Source: Dysgonamonadaceae bacterium (GTDB taxonomy: Bacteria > Bacteroidota > Bacteroidia > Bacteroidales > Azobacteroidaceae). Taken from it: a DNA stretch of 64,000 nucleotides. Below the pieces are notes generated by a model. That model made no database searches, was not told the origin of the DNA, and saw nothing but the letters and a program-made list of their open reading frames with translations. The stretch's first letter is position 1; every line of letters starts with the position of its first letter. The DNA lies in NCBI GenBank assembly GCA_031289145.1, contig JAITQA010000067.1, forward strand, positions 16,603-80,602. Direction: 5' to 3'. The translations under genes were made by a program, and so were the position numbers. Positions 35,853-45,015 of this stretch are shown piece by piece.

Positions 35853-37187
35853 CTAATTGGTATTTACTCCCTCCGTACTACCCCTCATAAACAGGATTTT
35901 GACCGTTTGCAACATAATTAACAAGTCTCTAAGCACAGAATACGTGTTTATGTAAATCAAATCATATCGCAATTTATCTTCGACTGTCGTATTGTATTTC
36001 CCTTCGACTTGAGCTAAACCCGTTAAACCGGCTTTAACCCGGAGGCGGTATCGGTATTCCGGAATTTCTTTCTCGAATTGGCACGCAAAAAAAGGCCGCT
36101 CAGGTCTTGGTCCGACAATGCTCATATCACCTTTCAAAATATTAAACAATTGTGGAATTTCGTCTAACCTTACAGCTCTTAAAAATTTACCCAATTTAGT
36201 AATCCGGTTATCTTTATCTCCTGCTAGCACTGGACCTGATGATTTTTCAGCATCCGGTATCATGGTTCGAAATTTGTAAATATTGAAAACTTTTCCGTTT
36301 CTTGTCAAACGCTCCTGGGTATAAAAAATCGGGCCTCCATCCAATTTAATTAATAAGGAAACGATTATTCCAAAAGGTAAGAAAAAAACAAAGGCTATAA
36401 AGCTCCAAAATATATCAACGACACGTTTCACGAAATTTTCTTCCGGTGAAAGTCCAAATACAGGAATATGGAATGTCGGAATATCGTCTGTTTTTAATAA
36501 AGAAGATGACTTCAGACTTAAATCAAAATATTTGGGGACATAAAAAAACTCTTTTTGATATTTAATACAGAATGGCACTAACTCCTGCCTGATTTTTTGC
36601 AAAACATCAGCACATACAAACACGCAATCCACCGATTTGAGTTTTTTCCAGATACCCGGGTCTAAGGAGTTTTCAATGCCTTCTATTTTATAAAAATGAG
36701 CATACTTGGTTTCGATAACATTTACCAAGCGGTCTCTATCCATACCAAAAATAAAAATTTTTTTTACACCATGTAATTTGATATCAATAAACCAAAGCAA
36801 AAAACGCCAAATTGACAGCAAAATAAAATAAAATAGCGCACTCAAAAGGATTACACTTCTAGGAAAAGCTAAGGCAACATCTCTAACAAAAAAACAAATA
36901 CCCATAATCCCTATCGTAAGGGAAATTGAAACAAGAAAGACTGTATAAAATAATTCAAAGAGTTCTTTCCGCATCAAATTGTATAAGCCAAATGCATACA
37001 TCAAGACCAGATAGAACAGTCCAATAAAAGGATATACTATTTTAAAAGCCGCAAAATTCCGTTGGAATTCGGCTAATGAATCATTCTTTTCTAACAAGAA
37101 AAAAGTAAAAAGTATACATCCATAAATAATTATAATATCAACTAAAATATATAATATTCTTTTCATAGGGGCAGACAAAAAGGCCAA
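35853..37187 (-). CDS. Polyprenyl-phosphate hexose-1-phosphate transferase (WbaP/WcaJ-like)
   Basis: The 444-residue membrane protein has four to five N-terminal helices, a Rossmann-like middle domain, a further helix (WSFIAFVFFLPFGIIVSLLI) and the cytoplasmic bacterial sugar transferase domain: DGGPIFYTQERLTRNGKVFN, YKFRTMIPDAEKSSG, VRLDEIPQLFNILKGDMSIV with GPRPERP, and VKAGLTGLAQVEGKYN. Such enzymes start the repeat unit by moving a hexose-1-phosphate (Glc, Gal or a deoxy-amino sugar) to undecaprenyl phosphate. It is the first gene after the terminator-like hairpin at 37194-37225. Confidence 0.94.
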   Translation of the reverse strand: MAFLSAPMKRILYILVDIIIIYGCILFTFFLLEKNDSLAEFQRNFAAFKIVYPFIGLFYLVLMYAFGLYNLMRKELFELFYTVFLVSISLTIGIMGICFFVRDVALAFPRSVILLSALFYFILLSIWRFLLWFIDIKLHGVKKIFIFGMDRDRLVNVIETKYAHFYKIEGIENSLDPGIWKKLKSVDCVFVCADVLQKIRQELVPFCIKYQKEFFYVPKYFDLSLKSSSLLKTDDIPTFHIPVFGLSPEENFVKRVVDIFWSFIAFVFFLPFGIIVSLLIKLDGGPIFYTQERLTRNGKVFNIYKFRTMIPDAEKSSGPVLAGDKDNRITKLGKFLRAVRLDEIPQLFNILKGDMSIVGPRPERPFFACQFEKEIPEYRYRLRVKAGLTGLAQVEGKYNTTVEDKLRYDLIYINTYSVLRDLLIMLQTVKILFMRGSTEGVNTN

Positions 37188-37193
37188 AAAGAC

Positions 37194-37225
37194 TATAAAT
37201 CTGTATTCAATAATACAGATTTATA
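37194..37225 (-). terminator. Terminator-like hairpin between OmpA and sugar transferase genes
   Basis: A perfect 14-bp stem (37194-37207 with 37212-37225) and a 4-base loop. On the minus strand the stem is followed after GTC by TTTTT. It lies between the OmpA stop (37257) and the sugar transferase ATG (37187) and no promoter box is visible after it, so read-through or antitermination would be needed to express the glycan genes. Confidence 0.65.
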
Positions 37226-37256
37226 ATCTTTTATTAAAAATATCTTCAAGATAAAA

Positions 37257-38549
37257 TTATTTTCTTTCAACCATAATCACAACTCTGTTCCAATCGTTTT
37301 GAGAAAATGGCTGTTCTTGATCTCCTTTCCAATCAATAACTAAACGATCTTGATTTATACCAAGACTTATCAATTCTGCAACGACCGCATCAACTCTTTT
37401 ATGGCTTAATTCTAAGTTATACTTTGGATTACCTGTATTTTTATCGGCATAACCGATCAAAAGCAATTCGCTATCAGATACTCCATTCAAGTATTCTACA
37501 ACATCAATTAATTTTTGTTGTTCAGAGTTTTCTATAGCATAGGAATCCAATACAAAGCGAATATACCCAGGCAAAGATGATTTCTCAACAACCTGTGTTA
37601 CAACAACTTCTTTTTCATCACAACACTTCTGCAACTTATCCAATAAATCTTGTTGTCTTTCCAAAATATCCTGATGATTTTCTATTAAATGGCGATTTTC
37701 ATTCACTCTTTTATTCAAACGATCAATTTCGTCCTGCGTTAGTTTTCCTAACGAAGTGAATCCTTTGTTGAAGGTATACTGCACTCCTAATCCTAAGTTG
37801 GATACTGCATCAAACATAGCGGTTCCTTTATAACCGTCAAATTCAGGATCGGTTACATTACCTTGTGCTTCTAAGAAAACACCTATATCAGGGGTCACAT
37901 TATAATTGGCGCGAAAACCCAACTTGAGCACAAAAGAATAAAAATCAGGCGTAGTATATTTATTATTAAATGCAGCAATCGCTCCTACGCCGGCAAAAGG
38001 TATAAAATCAAACTTATTGAGCTCCTGATAATGTCCTCTGAACAGATTTGTCAGATTAAACATCAAATCGACAGTCGCGGTTCCATAATTGAATTCCTGC
38101 AAAAATCCATCTTTAATACCTTTCTTCGCCTCATTACTGGAAACCAACTTATAGCCATTGGCGGCACTTACGTAACCACCTATAGGAGTTCCAATATGAG
38201 AATCATTGTTATTGGTAAAATAATACGGCGTTCTGTGCGTTACGAAATTAAACCCTCTTAATACACCGCCATTCGCTTGAATACGCGCACCGAAATCGGG
38301 CGTAAACCATTTACCCACGGTAAAAGCGCCCCCAAAGGAAATCCTTTTTGAAAGATCATAAGCCTTGTCTTGTTCCGCCATTAGTATATTAGCATTACCT
38401 CCAAGAGAAATGAACCAATTATTTACATACTGATTCTTGTTCAGAGCCTCTTCTAAAGTGCTCTCCTTGCTCTGTTGAAACTGAGCATTAACAGAATTTG
38501 CGTAGGTTAACGCAACCAAAGCAACCAAAAAAACTGCTACTTTTCTCAT
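37257..38549 (-). CDS. OmpA-family outer-membrane protein
   Basis: The 430-residue protein has signal peptide MRKVAVFLVALVALTYANSVNAQ and an N-terminal beta-barrel region (residues about 40-260, WFISLGGNANILMAEQ, GVGAIAAF, LGLGVQYTFNKGF). A coiled coil follows (LTQDEIDRLNKRVNENRHLI to QQDLLDKLQKCC). The C-terminal OmpA domain has LLIGYADKNTGNPKYNLELS and HKRVDAVVAELISLGI, which keep the Asp and Arg that bind diaminopimelate of peptidoglycan. Such proteins often accompany Wza/Wzc in Bacteroidota EPS loci and may anchor the export machine to the cell wall. Confidence 0.92.
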   Translation of the reverse strand: MRKVAVFLVALVALTYANSVNAQFQQSKESTLEEALNKNQYVNNWFISLGGNANILMAEQDKAYDLSKRISFGGAFTVGKWFTPDFGARIQANGGVLRGFNFVTHRTPYYFTNNNDSHIGTPIGGYVSAANGYKLVSSNEAKKGIKDGFLQEFNYGTATVDLMFNLTNLFRGHYQELNKFDFIPFAGVGAIAAFNNKYTTPDFYSFVLKLGFRANYNVTPDIGVFLEAQGNVTDPEFDGYKGTAMFDAVSNLGLGVQYTFNKGFTSLGKLTQDEIDRLNKRVNENRHLIENHQDILERQQDLLDKLQKCCDEKEVVVTQVVEKSSLPGYIRFVLDSYAIENSEQQKLIDVVEYLNGVSDSELLLIGYADKNTGNPKYNLELSHKRVDAVVAELISLGINQDRLVIDWKGDQEQPFSQNDWNRVVIMVERK

Positions 38550-38630
38550 AATTATTTATCTTTTAATTTATTATTACTTTCATTTTAATTTATTATTCAC
38601 TTATTTTAAAACAAATCTGTTACTTCTTTT

Positions 38631-41036
38631 TTATAAATCAGTATCAGACCCGTAGCCATAACCGTAGCCATAGCCATAGCCATAACCAGATCCATAACCA
38701 TAACCATATCCATAACGATTTCTCTTATCTGTGCTGAATCCGTTTAATACAAGATTCAAACTGTTTAATCGCTTATTGGCAAAAATACCATTTGCAAGAG
38801 AAATGGCTGACTTGGGTGTTAAATCGCTTCTTACAACAAAAAGAGAAACATCTGTAACCCGATTTAATAAGAAAGCATCTGACACACTACCTACAGGTGA
38901 ACTGTCAACGATAATATAATCATATTTTTGACGCAATATTCTGAACAAATCATCAAGTGTTTTTTCTATTAAAAGTTCATTTGGATTCAAAGGAACAATA
39001 CCTGAAATCAAGACATCCAATTTTGAATCATTAATATTCTTATAGATCAAATTATCAACATTTGTTTCTTCTCCCGTCAAAAATGAAATAAGGCCTACCT
39101 GTTTGGGAAGGTTCAAATAACTATTAATTTTAGGACGCCTGACATCCAAGCCTACTAATATTGTTTTATACTGCAGAGAAAAAATCATTGCCGTATTGAT
39201 AGCCACAAATGTCTTCCCTTCTCCACTTATCGTAGAAGTAACCAAAATTGATTTCTTTTCAGGTGTATCCAATGCAAACTGAATATTCGTACGCAATAAC
39301 CTAAACTGCTCTACAATGCTTGATGTTCCATATTTTGAAACGACTAAAGGAGTCTTTGTCTTTACAATAGGTAAAGAGATGATAACAGGTAAATCCGAAA
39401 ATCTTCTGATCTCATCTTCGCGACTCAACTTATAATTCAGCATTTCACGGATACCGATTATTAAATACGGGAATATTATACTTGCCATTAAACAAATTAA
39501 ATATATATACAATCGCCGAGGAGAAACCGGAAGGGGGGATGATAAAGCATACTCAAGTACCTTTGCATTCGGTACTGCAAGCGCAAGCGTTAATTCGACC
39601 TGTTGTTGTCTTCTAAGTAAATCATCAAAAATACCCGATTTGATCATTCTATCTCTCTCCAAGTTCAACAGACCTCGTTCGAGTCTCGGTACATCCCCTA
39701 TATTAGAAATATAGTAATCAGCCGTATTTTCATATTCTTCCTTTTGCTTTTCCAAAGACTGCCTCAGACCCTTGGTGCTATTGCGAATATCTTCTTTTAA
39801 TGCAACGAGTCTCTCATCTATCCTTTTAACAGTAGCTATTGGTTTTTTCAGAAAAGATTTCATCAAACGTTCTTTCTCAGATATCAAAGCATTGTAAGAT
39901 TCAATGCTATGCGCTAAATATGAATTTAACATACCTGCTAATGAAGCCGGTAATGTAACATCTCCTTTTGCAATTTCTTTTTCCAGAAAAGATAATAAAA
40001 TAAACTGTGTTTCTATACCTGCTAACTTCTTTACATACTCATCATCGTTGGTTAAAAGTATCTGAGATTCCATCTCCAAATCTGAAGCAATATGATTTGC
40101 TCGCTTGAAATCTTCAATATTCTGCTCAGATAAACTCACATCTTCTTTTAAATCATCAATCCGCTCTCTTATGAAGTCCGAAACATTGGAAGCAGCCCGC
40201 GTCGTCTCTGATTTGGTATCTTCATTATACAATTCAATTAATTTTGTAAGAAAGTCTTCGCCTCGCTGACGATGCGTATTCTTCACGGACAACTTCAATA
40301 CTGAAGTCTTTTCATTGACAAGCTCAAGATTCAACAACGTGACATAATTCTTTGCAACCGACAAGGGTGGAAAGATTTCAATGTGCAATGGATACTCTTT
40401 TTTCAGTACGGATACATCATCCGCATAAAGAAATAAATCACCTATAGGAGTAGACAAAACGGCCGGCAAACTGGTATATTCGTCTGAAAATAAAATAGCG
40501 CCATAAGTTCCATCTACCCGAATTATATTATTATTTGTAAGGGAAACTTTCAGTAGTAAAGAAGTAGTGACCAGTGAATTGATAATTGTATTATCCGTAA
40601 AAACTTTTACCGGAATTGAGCGGTAGAAATTTCGGTTATTGTCCCCATACAATTCCGTATCTTTAAACTTACCTTTAACAGTGTAACGGACAAAAACGCC
40701 TTGCGCAATAACAACTTTTTCTATCAAGTCACGAGATTTGAGTGTCAGCATCTCATTATCCACATTACTATTGCTGGGATTGAGAACACCCATTTCTTCC
40801 AGCATCGAAAACTCAGTATTGCTAATTCCTCCTTGCCTACTATTTCTCAGAATGATACTGGCTTCGGCATTATAGATGGGCGTCGAATAACGCAAATAAA
40901 TATAACCTACTAACAGACAAAAGATAACAGAAAATAGAAACCATTTCCAATGAATTAAAAAACTCACAAAGAACCATTGAAAATCCACCTCTTTCTCCTT
41001 GTCGCTCACACTACGTTTCCTTTCTTCGTTTTCCAT
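38631..41036 (-). CDS. Wzc-like chain-length determinant / BY-kinase
   Basis: The 801-residue inner-membrane protein has the N-terminal Wzz part with a first helix (FLIHWKWFLFSVIFCLLVGYI), a long periplasmic coiled-coil region (residues about 270-470), a second helix (YIYLICLMASIIFPYLIIGI) and a C-terminal bacterial tyrosine kinase. The kinase has Walker A STISGEGKTFVAIN (about residue 603), Walker A-prime TILVGLDVRRPKI and Walker B YDYIIVDSSPVG. The tail carries ten tyrosines, each followed by glycine. Cycling of tail phosphorylation controls polymer length and export through Wza in known systems. A Wzb-type phosphatase is not seen in the window. Confidence 0.95.
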   Translation of the reverse strand: MENEERKRSVSDKEKEVDFQWFFVSFLIHWKWFLFSVIFCLLVGYIYLRYSTPIYNAEASIILRNSRQGGISNTEFSMLEEMGVLNPSNSNVDNEMLTLKSRDLIEKVVIAQGVFVRYTVKGKFKDTELYGDNNRNFYRSIPVKVFTDNTIINSLVTTSLLLKVSLTNNNIIRVDGTYGAILFSDEYTSLPAVLSTPIGDLFLYADDVSVLKKEYPLHIEIFPPLSVAKNYVTLLNLELVNEKTSVLKLSVKNTHRQRGEDFLTKLIELYNEDTKSETTRAASNVSDFIRERIDDLKEDVSLSEQNIEDFKRANHIASDLEMESQILLTNDDEYVKKLAGIETQFILLSFLEKEIAKGDVTLPASLAGMLNSYLAHSIESYNALISEKERLMKSFLKKPIATVKRIDERLVALKEDIRNSTKGLRQSLEKQKEEYENTADYYISNIGDVPRLERGLLNLERDRMIKSGIFDDLLRRQQQVELTLALAVPNAKVLEYALSSPLPVSPRRLYIYLICLMASIIFPYLIIGIREMLNYKLSREDEIRRFSDLPVIISLPIVKTKTPLVVSKYGTSSIVEQFRLLRTNIQFALDTPEKKSILVTSTISGEGKTFVAINTAMIFSLQYKTILVGLDVRRPKINSYLNLPKQVGLISFLTGEETNVDNLIYKNINDSKLDVLISGIVPLNPNELLIEKTLDDLFRILRQKYDYIIVDSSPVGSVSDAFLLNRVTDVSLFVVRSDLTPKSAISLANGIFANKRLNSLNLVLNGFSTDKRNRYGYGYGYGSGYGYGYGYGYGYGSDTDL
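38649..38714 (-). repeat. Hexanucleotide repeats encoding the Tyr-Gly tail of Wzc
   Basis: Twenty-two codons alternate TAT/TAC with GGN, broken once by Ser-Gly. Near-identical 6-base units could slip during replication and change the number of phosphorylatable tyrosines in whole-codon pairs without breaking the frame. Confidence 0.8.
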
Positions 41037-41057
41037 TGATTACTTATAAATATAACT

Positions 41058-41885
41058 TTATCTACTAACCGCTAATATAAACGATGTTATTCCTATCACA
41101 AAAGTTGTCAAAGATATAACAAGATTTACGCGCGGACTGATATCCACTTCATGGGTTTTTATCTTAATCGGTTCCACATAAATCATATCTCCTTGTTGGA
41201 GATAAAAATCAGGAGAGGAAACAACATCCATACGGCCTACATCCAAAACTTTCATCACAAAACTCCCATCCGGTAAACGCCTCGTAACCTTTACAGCATC
41301 CCGCTTTCCATGTAAGGTGATATCACCTGCCAAAGATAAAGCTTCCAAAATGTTTATATGGTTCATCTCCGACGGCACAGTTTTCCAACCCGGAGAACCA
41401 ACTTCTCCCATAAAATACAACCTGAAACTCAGCAAACGTACGGTTATTATCGGCGCATTCTCCGCTTGTAATAATTCTTTAACAAGCATTGCTTTAAGAT
41501 GTCGTTCCAACTCTGTTTGGGTATAGCCGGCAACTTTTAGTCTTCCCAATTCCGGAAAATCAATTTCTCCGTTTTCGTCAATTAAAAATGTTTGTCGCCC
41601 AAGTCCCTGATCAATAGAATTTTCCGAGCTATTTTCCGTTGTTGCTTGTGGTATAAGCGGTAAGTTAAAATTCGCTCCAACCTTCGGTTCACCCAACACA
41701 TTAACAGAAATACCTAAGACGTCACCCGGTTTTAAGCGAATGGGATTCTTATCGTAGAAAGAAACCCATGCTTCGTCACTTCTCTCATCGTCTATCTGAA
41801 ACAAAGGTACTTTCTTGGATGTTCCACAAGAGGTAACCAAAATCAGCAAGGCAAAAGAGAAAAAAATCTTAGCCTTAATTTTCAT
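41058..41885 (-). CDS. Wza-like polysaccharide export lipoprotein
   Basis: I start at the ATG at 41885, which gives a lipoprotein signal KAKIFFSFALLILVTSCGTS with a lipobox Cys; the frame is open 24 codons further up. The 275 residues contain the polysaccharide export domain (IRLKPGDVLGISVNVLGEP; LIDENGEIDFPELGRLKVAG) and an SLBB domain (LYFMGEVGSPGWKTVPSEMN; NILEALSLAGDITLHGKRDA). A hydrophobic C-terminal segment follows (NLVISLTTFVIGITSFILAV). It is shorter than E. coli Wza but usual for Bacteroidota. It should form the outer-membrane or periplasmic export ring with the Wzc-like protein encoded next. It overlaps the upstream small gene by 11 bases. Confidence 0.93.
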   Translation of the reverse strand: MKIKAKIFFSFALLILVTSCGTSKKVPLFQIDDERSDEAWVSFYDKNPIRLKPGDVLGISVNVLGEPKVGANFNLPLIPQATTENSSENSIDQGLGRQTFLIDENGEIDFPELGRLKVAGYTQTELERHLKAMLVKELLQAENAPIITVRLLSFRLYFMGEVGSPGWKTVPSEMNHINILEALSLAGDITLHGKRDAVKVTRRLPDGSFVMKVLDVGRMDVVSSPDFYLQQGDMIYVEPIKIKTHEVDISPRVNLVISLTTFVIGITSFILAVSR

Positions 41886-42180
41886 GTGCTTTTCGTACAT
41901 TTCTTTTAAGAATAACATATCCTCCTGCCAAGATACACAAGATAGCCAAACCTCCACCTATAGGCGTGTTTTCATCTGAACCCGGATCTCCCTGAGTACC
42001 GCCCGGGATAGACGGCGCACGGAGTCCACCTCCCCTCGTATTGGCATCGTTGTTTCGCGTTGTCGTTACTGAAGAATTTTCTTCTTCAGTTGTCTTCTTA
42101 CTAAATATACCTTGCGCCCTTGTTGACCCTGCGATCAAAAACAAAAGAGTGAAAATTAATATGATTGATTTTAGTTTCAT
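41875..42180 (-). CDS. Small exported protein with a C-terminal sorting-like tail
   Basis: The 101-residue protein has a signal peptide (KSIILIFTLLFLIAGSTRAQ), a polar, Thr/Asn/Gly-rich middle and a tail made of a short motif (NTPIGGG), a hydrophobic stretch (LAILCILAGGYVILKR) and basic residues. This motif-helix-basic plan resembles C-terminal sorting or anchoring signals such as PEP-CTERM. Short proteins with a PxGxGL tail are frequent in Bacteroidota. The gene overlaps the Wza-like gene, so a part in EPS export or anchoring is likely, but the function is unknown. Confidence 0.75.
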   Translation of the reverse strand: MKLKSIILIFTLLFLIAGSTRAQGIFSKKTTEEENSSVTTTRNNDANTRGGGLRAPSIPGGTQGDPGSDENTPIGGGLAILCILAGGYVILKRNVRKAHEN

Positions 42181-42231
42181 TTTTTAAAAAATTTAATGTA
42201 TAGTATTTCGTTTATATAATTGAAATGTATT

Positions 42232-42262
42232 ATATGCGATGCTTTATTCAAGCATCGCATAT
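42232..42262 (-). terminator. Hairpin downstream of the secreted T9SS-type protein gene
   Basis: A perfect 13-bp stem (42232-42244 with 42250-42262) and a 5-base loop, 10 bases after the stop at 42272. No clear T-run follows on the minus strand, so it may be a weak terminator, an attenuator or an RNA-stabilising end. No promoter box lies between it and the next gene. Confidence 0.5.
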
Positions 42263-42271
42263 CTGGGTTTA

Positions 42272-43975
42272 TTATTTATTCAAAACTTTCCGTACAGCTG
42301 CTTTTTCACCTGTAACATTGACAATATAAACACCTTTCTGACCCAATGGAACTGAAAATTCATCACCGGTAGCAACACCAATTGCAATAGTGCGCCCTGT
42401 CAAGTCTACTACCTGGACTTTATTCCCTATAAGTAAGTTTTTAACTGTTAAAACATTATTGTTGGTATAGGCATAAACCTCAGTCTCAGAAATTTTCGGC
42501 TGATCAATAGCCGTAGCTACCTTATTAATATACAAAACGAAACGATTATCGAACAAACCCGGTGCGCTTGTCTTGAAAGAATACGGTGATACCAATAATT
42601 CGGTTTGTTTATTGGTTTCCTTGTCCAGCAAGAGAGCCGAGCGAACTTTATTATTTACCAGGTCTCTCAAATCAAAAGTATATTCACCGGCAGCAGGAAC
42701 GGACAAGCCCAATTTGATTTCACGCGTACCGTTAACGCGCGGCAATCTGTTGACAAACAATGGTAAAATTTTGCCCCTGTCGGTGGTAATGCTCCATAGT
42801 GCAGGTGAAGAAGAATTAGTTGTAGCTAAATTTAATGCATCTTCTCCTGGCATGAAATTTTCGTCATAAGTATCCGAAAGCAAAATATATATACGTTCAA
42901 ATTTATTATTTTGATCTGAAACAGAAAGATATAAAACATCTTTTGTGAGATCTTCCGTTTGTTCTACAGAACGAAAAAGATGCCGATTATCCGGCAAATC
43001 TGATGTATTCAACAAAGATAAACCAGCCGGATTGAACACCATATACGTACCTGAGTCGGCTACTTGTACGTAAAAAGGAACATAAGGAGAAAGTATAGGA
43101 GTCTCATCTATGGAAACAGTACTAATAAATACTTGTTGATAACCTGAAGTGGTACGAGTTTTTCCATCAGTCGCCATATACCAAATAGCTGTTCCGGAAT
43201 AGTTTATAGTAGCGCTATTCATTGCAAAAGAAGAGGTATTAAGACCGCCTATAATACTCCAACCTTTATTATCCACAAAGTCGTCGGGCAGCCTTCCTCT
43301 GTCTGCAAAAGAGAGCCTCTTCAATTTAGGAGCAGCGTTAAATAATTCCGCCAGATCCTGCTGACGAACAACAAAATCCAACTCCATATCCGTATTGCCG
43401 CCATAATTTACGTCTCTTGTCATTCTGTATCCTACGCCTTTCTCCATTAGCTCTGCGTCTGCAGGAAACCACTTCCAGTTATCGGTAGTTAGTCCCTCGT
43501 AAGCCCTATTCACTGTATCGAATTCAGCGATCCAATACTGACTACCACTTAAAGTGCGATTACCATATATGGCAGGAGCTTTGGTAGACGGCACTTTAAT
43601 GCTATCAAGATACACATTGAAAGGGAAAGAAATAGGGTGCCATCCGTTATCGTCATTCCCTGTAAAAAGTTTACGGACAAGGACAGGTCCTCCTGCTTCA
43701 ATTGCAGTACCTAGTCCCACATTCATGAGAAGACCATCCCGAACATCATTAGAATACAGGATGAGACTGTCTCGAAAAGACAAAGTAGCACCCAGCTCAT
43801 TATCTATCCGCCCATTTTCCGTCGAATCCGCACGAACATGGACAGGACCCACAGATAAAAATTTGCCCTGATCGGCAACATACATATCTCCTACTATCGC
43901 TACCGGAACTTGCCCCAGCAAATTCGTGATAATCAGAGATGATAACAAAATAGTAAACAATTTTTTCATATTCAT
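42272..43975 (-). CDS. Secreted protein of unknown function with T9SS-type C-terminus
   Basis: The 567-residue protein has a signal peptide (MKKLFTILLSSLIITNLLGQ); the ATG at 43975 or the one two codons later can serve as start. The body is rich in beta-strand patterns and aromatic residues and contains no enzyme motif I recognise (for example VHVRADSTENGRIDNELGAT, YVPFYVQVADSGTYMVFNPA). The last 75 residues look like a T9SS type A sorting domain: VYAYTNNNVLTVKNLLIGNK, VQVVDLTGRTIAIGVATGDE and GVYIVNVTGEKAAVRKVLNK. It should be exported to the surface. It sits directly upstream of the export genes of the EPS locus, so it may be a surface component of that system. Confidence 0.75.
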   Translation of the reverse strand: MNMKKLFTILLSSLIITNLLGQVPVAIVGDMYVADQGKFLSVGPVHVRADSTENGRIDNELGATLSFRDSLILYSNDVRDGLLMNVGLGTAIEAGGPVLVRKLFTGNDDNGWHPISFPFNVYLDSIKVPSTKAPAIYGNRTLSGSQYWIAEFDTVNRAYEGLTTDNWKWFPADAELMEKGVGYRMTRDVNYGGNTDMELDFVVRQQDLAELFNAAPKLKRLSFADRGRLPDDFVDNKGWSIIGGLNTSSFAMNSATINYSGTAIWYMATDGKTRTTSGYQQVFISTVSIDETPILSPYVPFYVQVADSGTYMVFNPAGLSLLNTSDLPDNRHLFRSVEQTEDLTKDVLYLSVSDQNNKFERIYILLSDTYDENFMPGEDALNLATTNSSSPALWSITTDRGKILPLFVNRLPRVNGTREIKLGLSVPAAGEYTFDLRDLVNNKVRSALLLDKETNKQTELLVSPYSFKTSAPGLFDNRFVLYINKVATAIDQPKISETEVYAYTNNNVLTVKNLLIGNKVQVVDLTGRTIAIGVATGDEFSVPLGQKGVYIVNVTGEKAAVRKVLNK

Positions 43976-43983
43976 CTTTTTAT

Positions 43984-44985
43984 TTAATTATTTATTTGTT
44001 CCAAAATTATTTTTTCTCTCATATTCGCTCGCTGTATTTCAGCGCTATCCCTAACATCAACACCAAATTCCACTAAATCCGGGATATTTATCACCATATC
44101 TTTAGGTATGTTCACCGGTGATATAAGTTTATCTTTATTTGCTTCAAAAATATATACCCAAAAAGCAGGATTACCATAATGCTGCTCAGATATGGCAGGC
44201 AAATTCACATATTCCGACTGTGATCTTAAAACAGGCTGTAGCTCATCAGAAGATTTATTTCTGCTTACGAAAAAAACGATGACTGTAACAACAACAGCAG
44301 CAACAGACAACCACCCTGCCAAATTATTATTTTTTCGTTTAGAGGCATGCACGTCTTCTTGCGGAACAATCACATCACCAACCTTGGCCGGTCCACGATG
44401 CGGCGCTTTTGAAAGCGGTTCATTATGTGCAGATTTTCCTTGGCTATCATTCGTTCCGGCTTCCTTCTTTTCGTTCGCCGTAGTAACTGGTTTTACATAA
44501 TTTTCACTTACAACTTTATTATCTGCCACCGGAGGAGATGAAACTTCCTCTTTTTTAGGAATAGGAATAACGTTCTCTACAGCAGACCGGCTAATTTCTT
44601 CTCCTTCTCCGTTCAACTGTTGGCGAAGGTAAGTTGAGGGCGTAAAGAGAATCTTTACATCTTCATCACCTTTTTTTACCGGACGAAAAACGCCCACTTT
44701 CGATGAGGAAACAACTTTACCTTCTTTCAAAGGCGTCGAAATAAATGCAGAAATAGCCGTAAAGAAATTTTTCTGTTCGAGTTCTGTGGTTTCAAATACT
44801 TGTTTATCAGAATAATCCGGCTGTTTTTCCGATTTAAATAAAACAGTACGTCTACCGGATAAAAATTTTGATTCCAAATAGCCAAAATCTGGAACCACCA
44901 CCTTTTCTCCCTTTAGCAAGGCGCTAACAATAGCACGCTCTACTTCCGGGAAGAAATCTGCTTCTATTTGATTTTCTTTTAACAT
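43984..44985 (-). CDS. HU-like domain / transmembrane / LysM-like protein
   Basis: The 333-residue protein starts with an HU/IHF-like region of about 125 residues (FFPEVERAIVSALLKGEKVV, VPDFGYLESKFLSGRR, VGVFRPVKKGDEDVKILFTP), similar to the CCDC81-like prokaryotic HU domains. A polar Lys/Pro/Glu-rich linker comes next, then one membrane helix (residues 222-241) and a LysM-like domain (residues 259-304, LPAISEQHYGNPAFWVYIFE, ANKDKLISPVNIPKDMVINI). If oriented as expected, the HU-like part is cytoplasmic and LysM faces the peptidoglycan. The role is unknown; the gene is 8 bases before the secreted T9SS-type gene and 30 bases after a small gene, at the head of the EPS locus. Confidence 0.8.
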   Translation of the reverse strand: MLKENQIEADFFPEVERAIVSALLKGEKVVVPDFGYLESKFLSGRRTVLFKSEKQPDYSDKQVFETTELEQKNFFTAISAFISTPLKEGKVVSSSKVGVFRPVKKGDEDVKILFTPSTYLRQQLNGEGEEISRSAVENVIPIPKKEEVSSPPVADNKVVSENYVKPVTTANEKKEAGTNDSQGKSAHNEPLSKAPHRGPAKVGDVIVPQEDVHASKRKNNNLAGWLSVAAVVVTVIVFFVSRNKSSDELQPVLRSQSEYVNLPAISEQHYGNPAFWVYIFEANKDKLISPVNIPKDMVINIPDLVEFGVDVRDSAEIQRANMREKIILEQINN

Positions 44986-45015
44986 TCAGAAAAATTTATC
45001 AAAATGAAAGTAACA

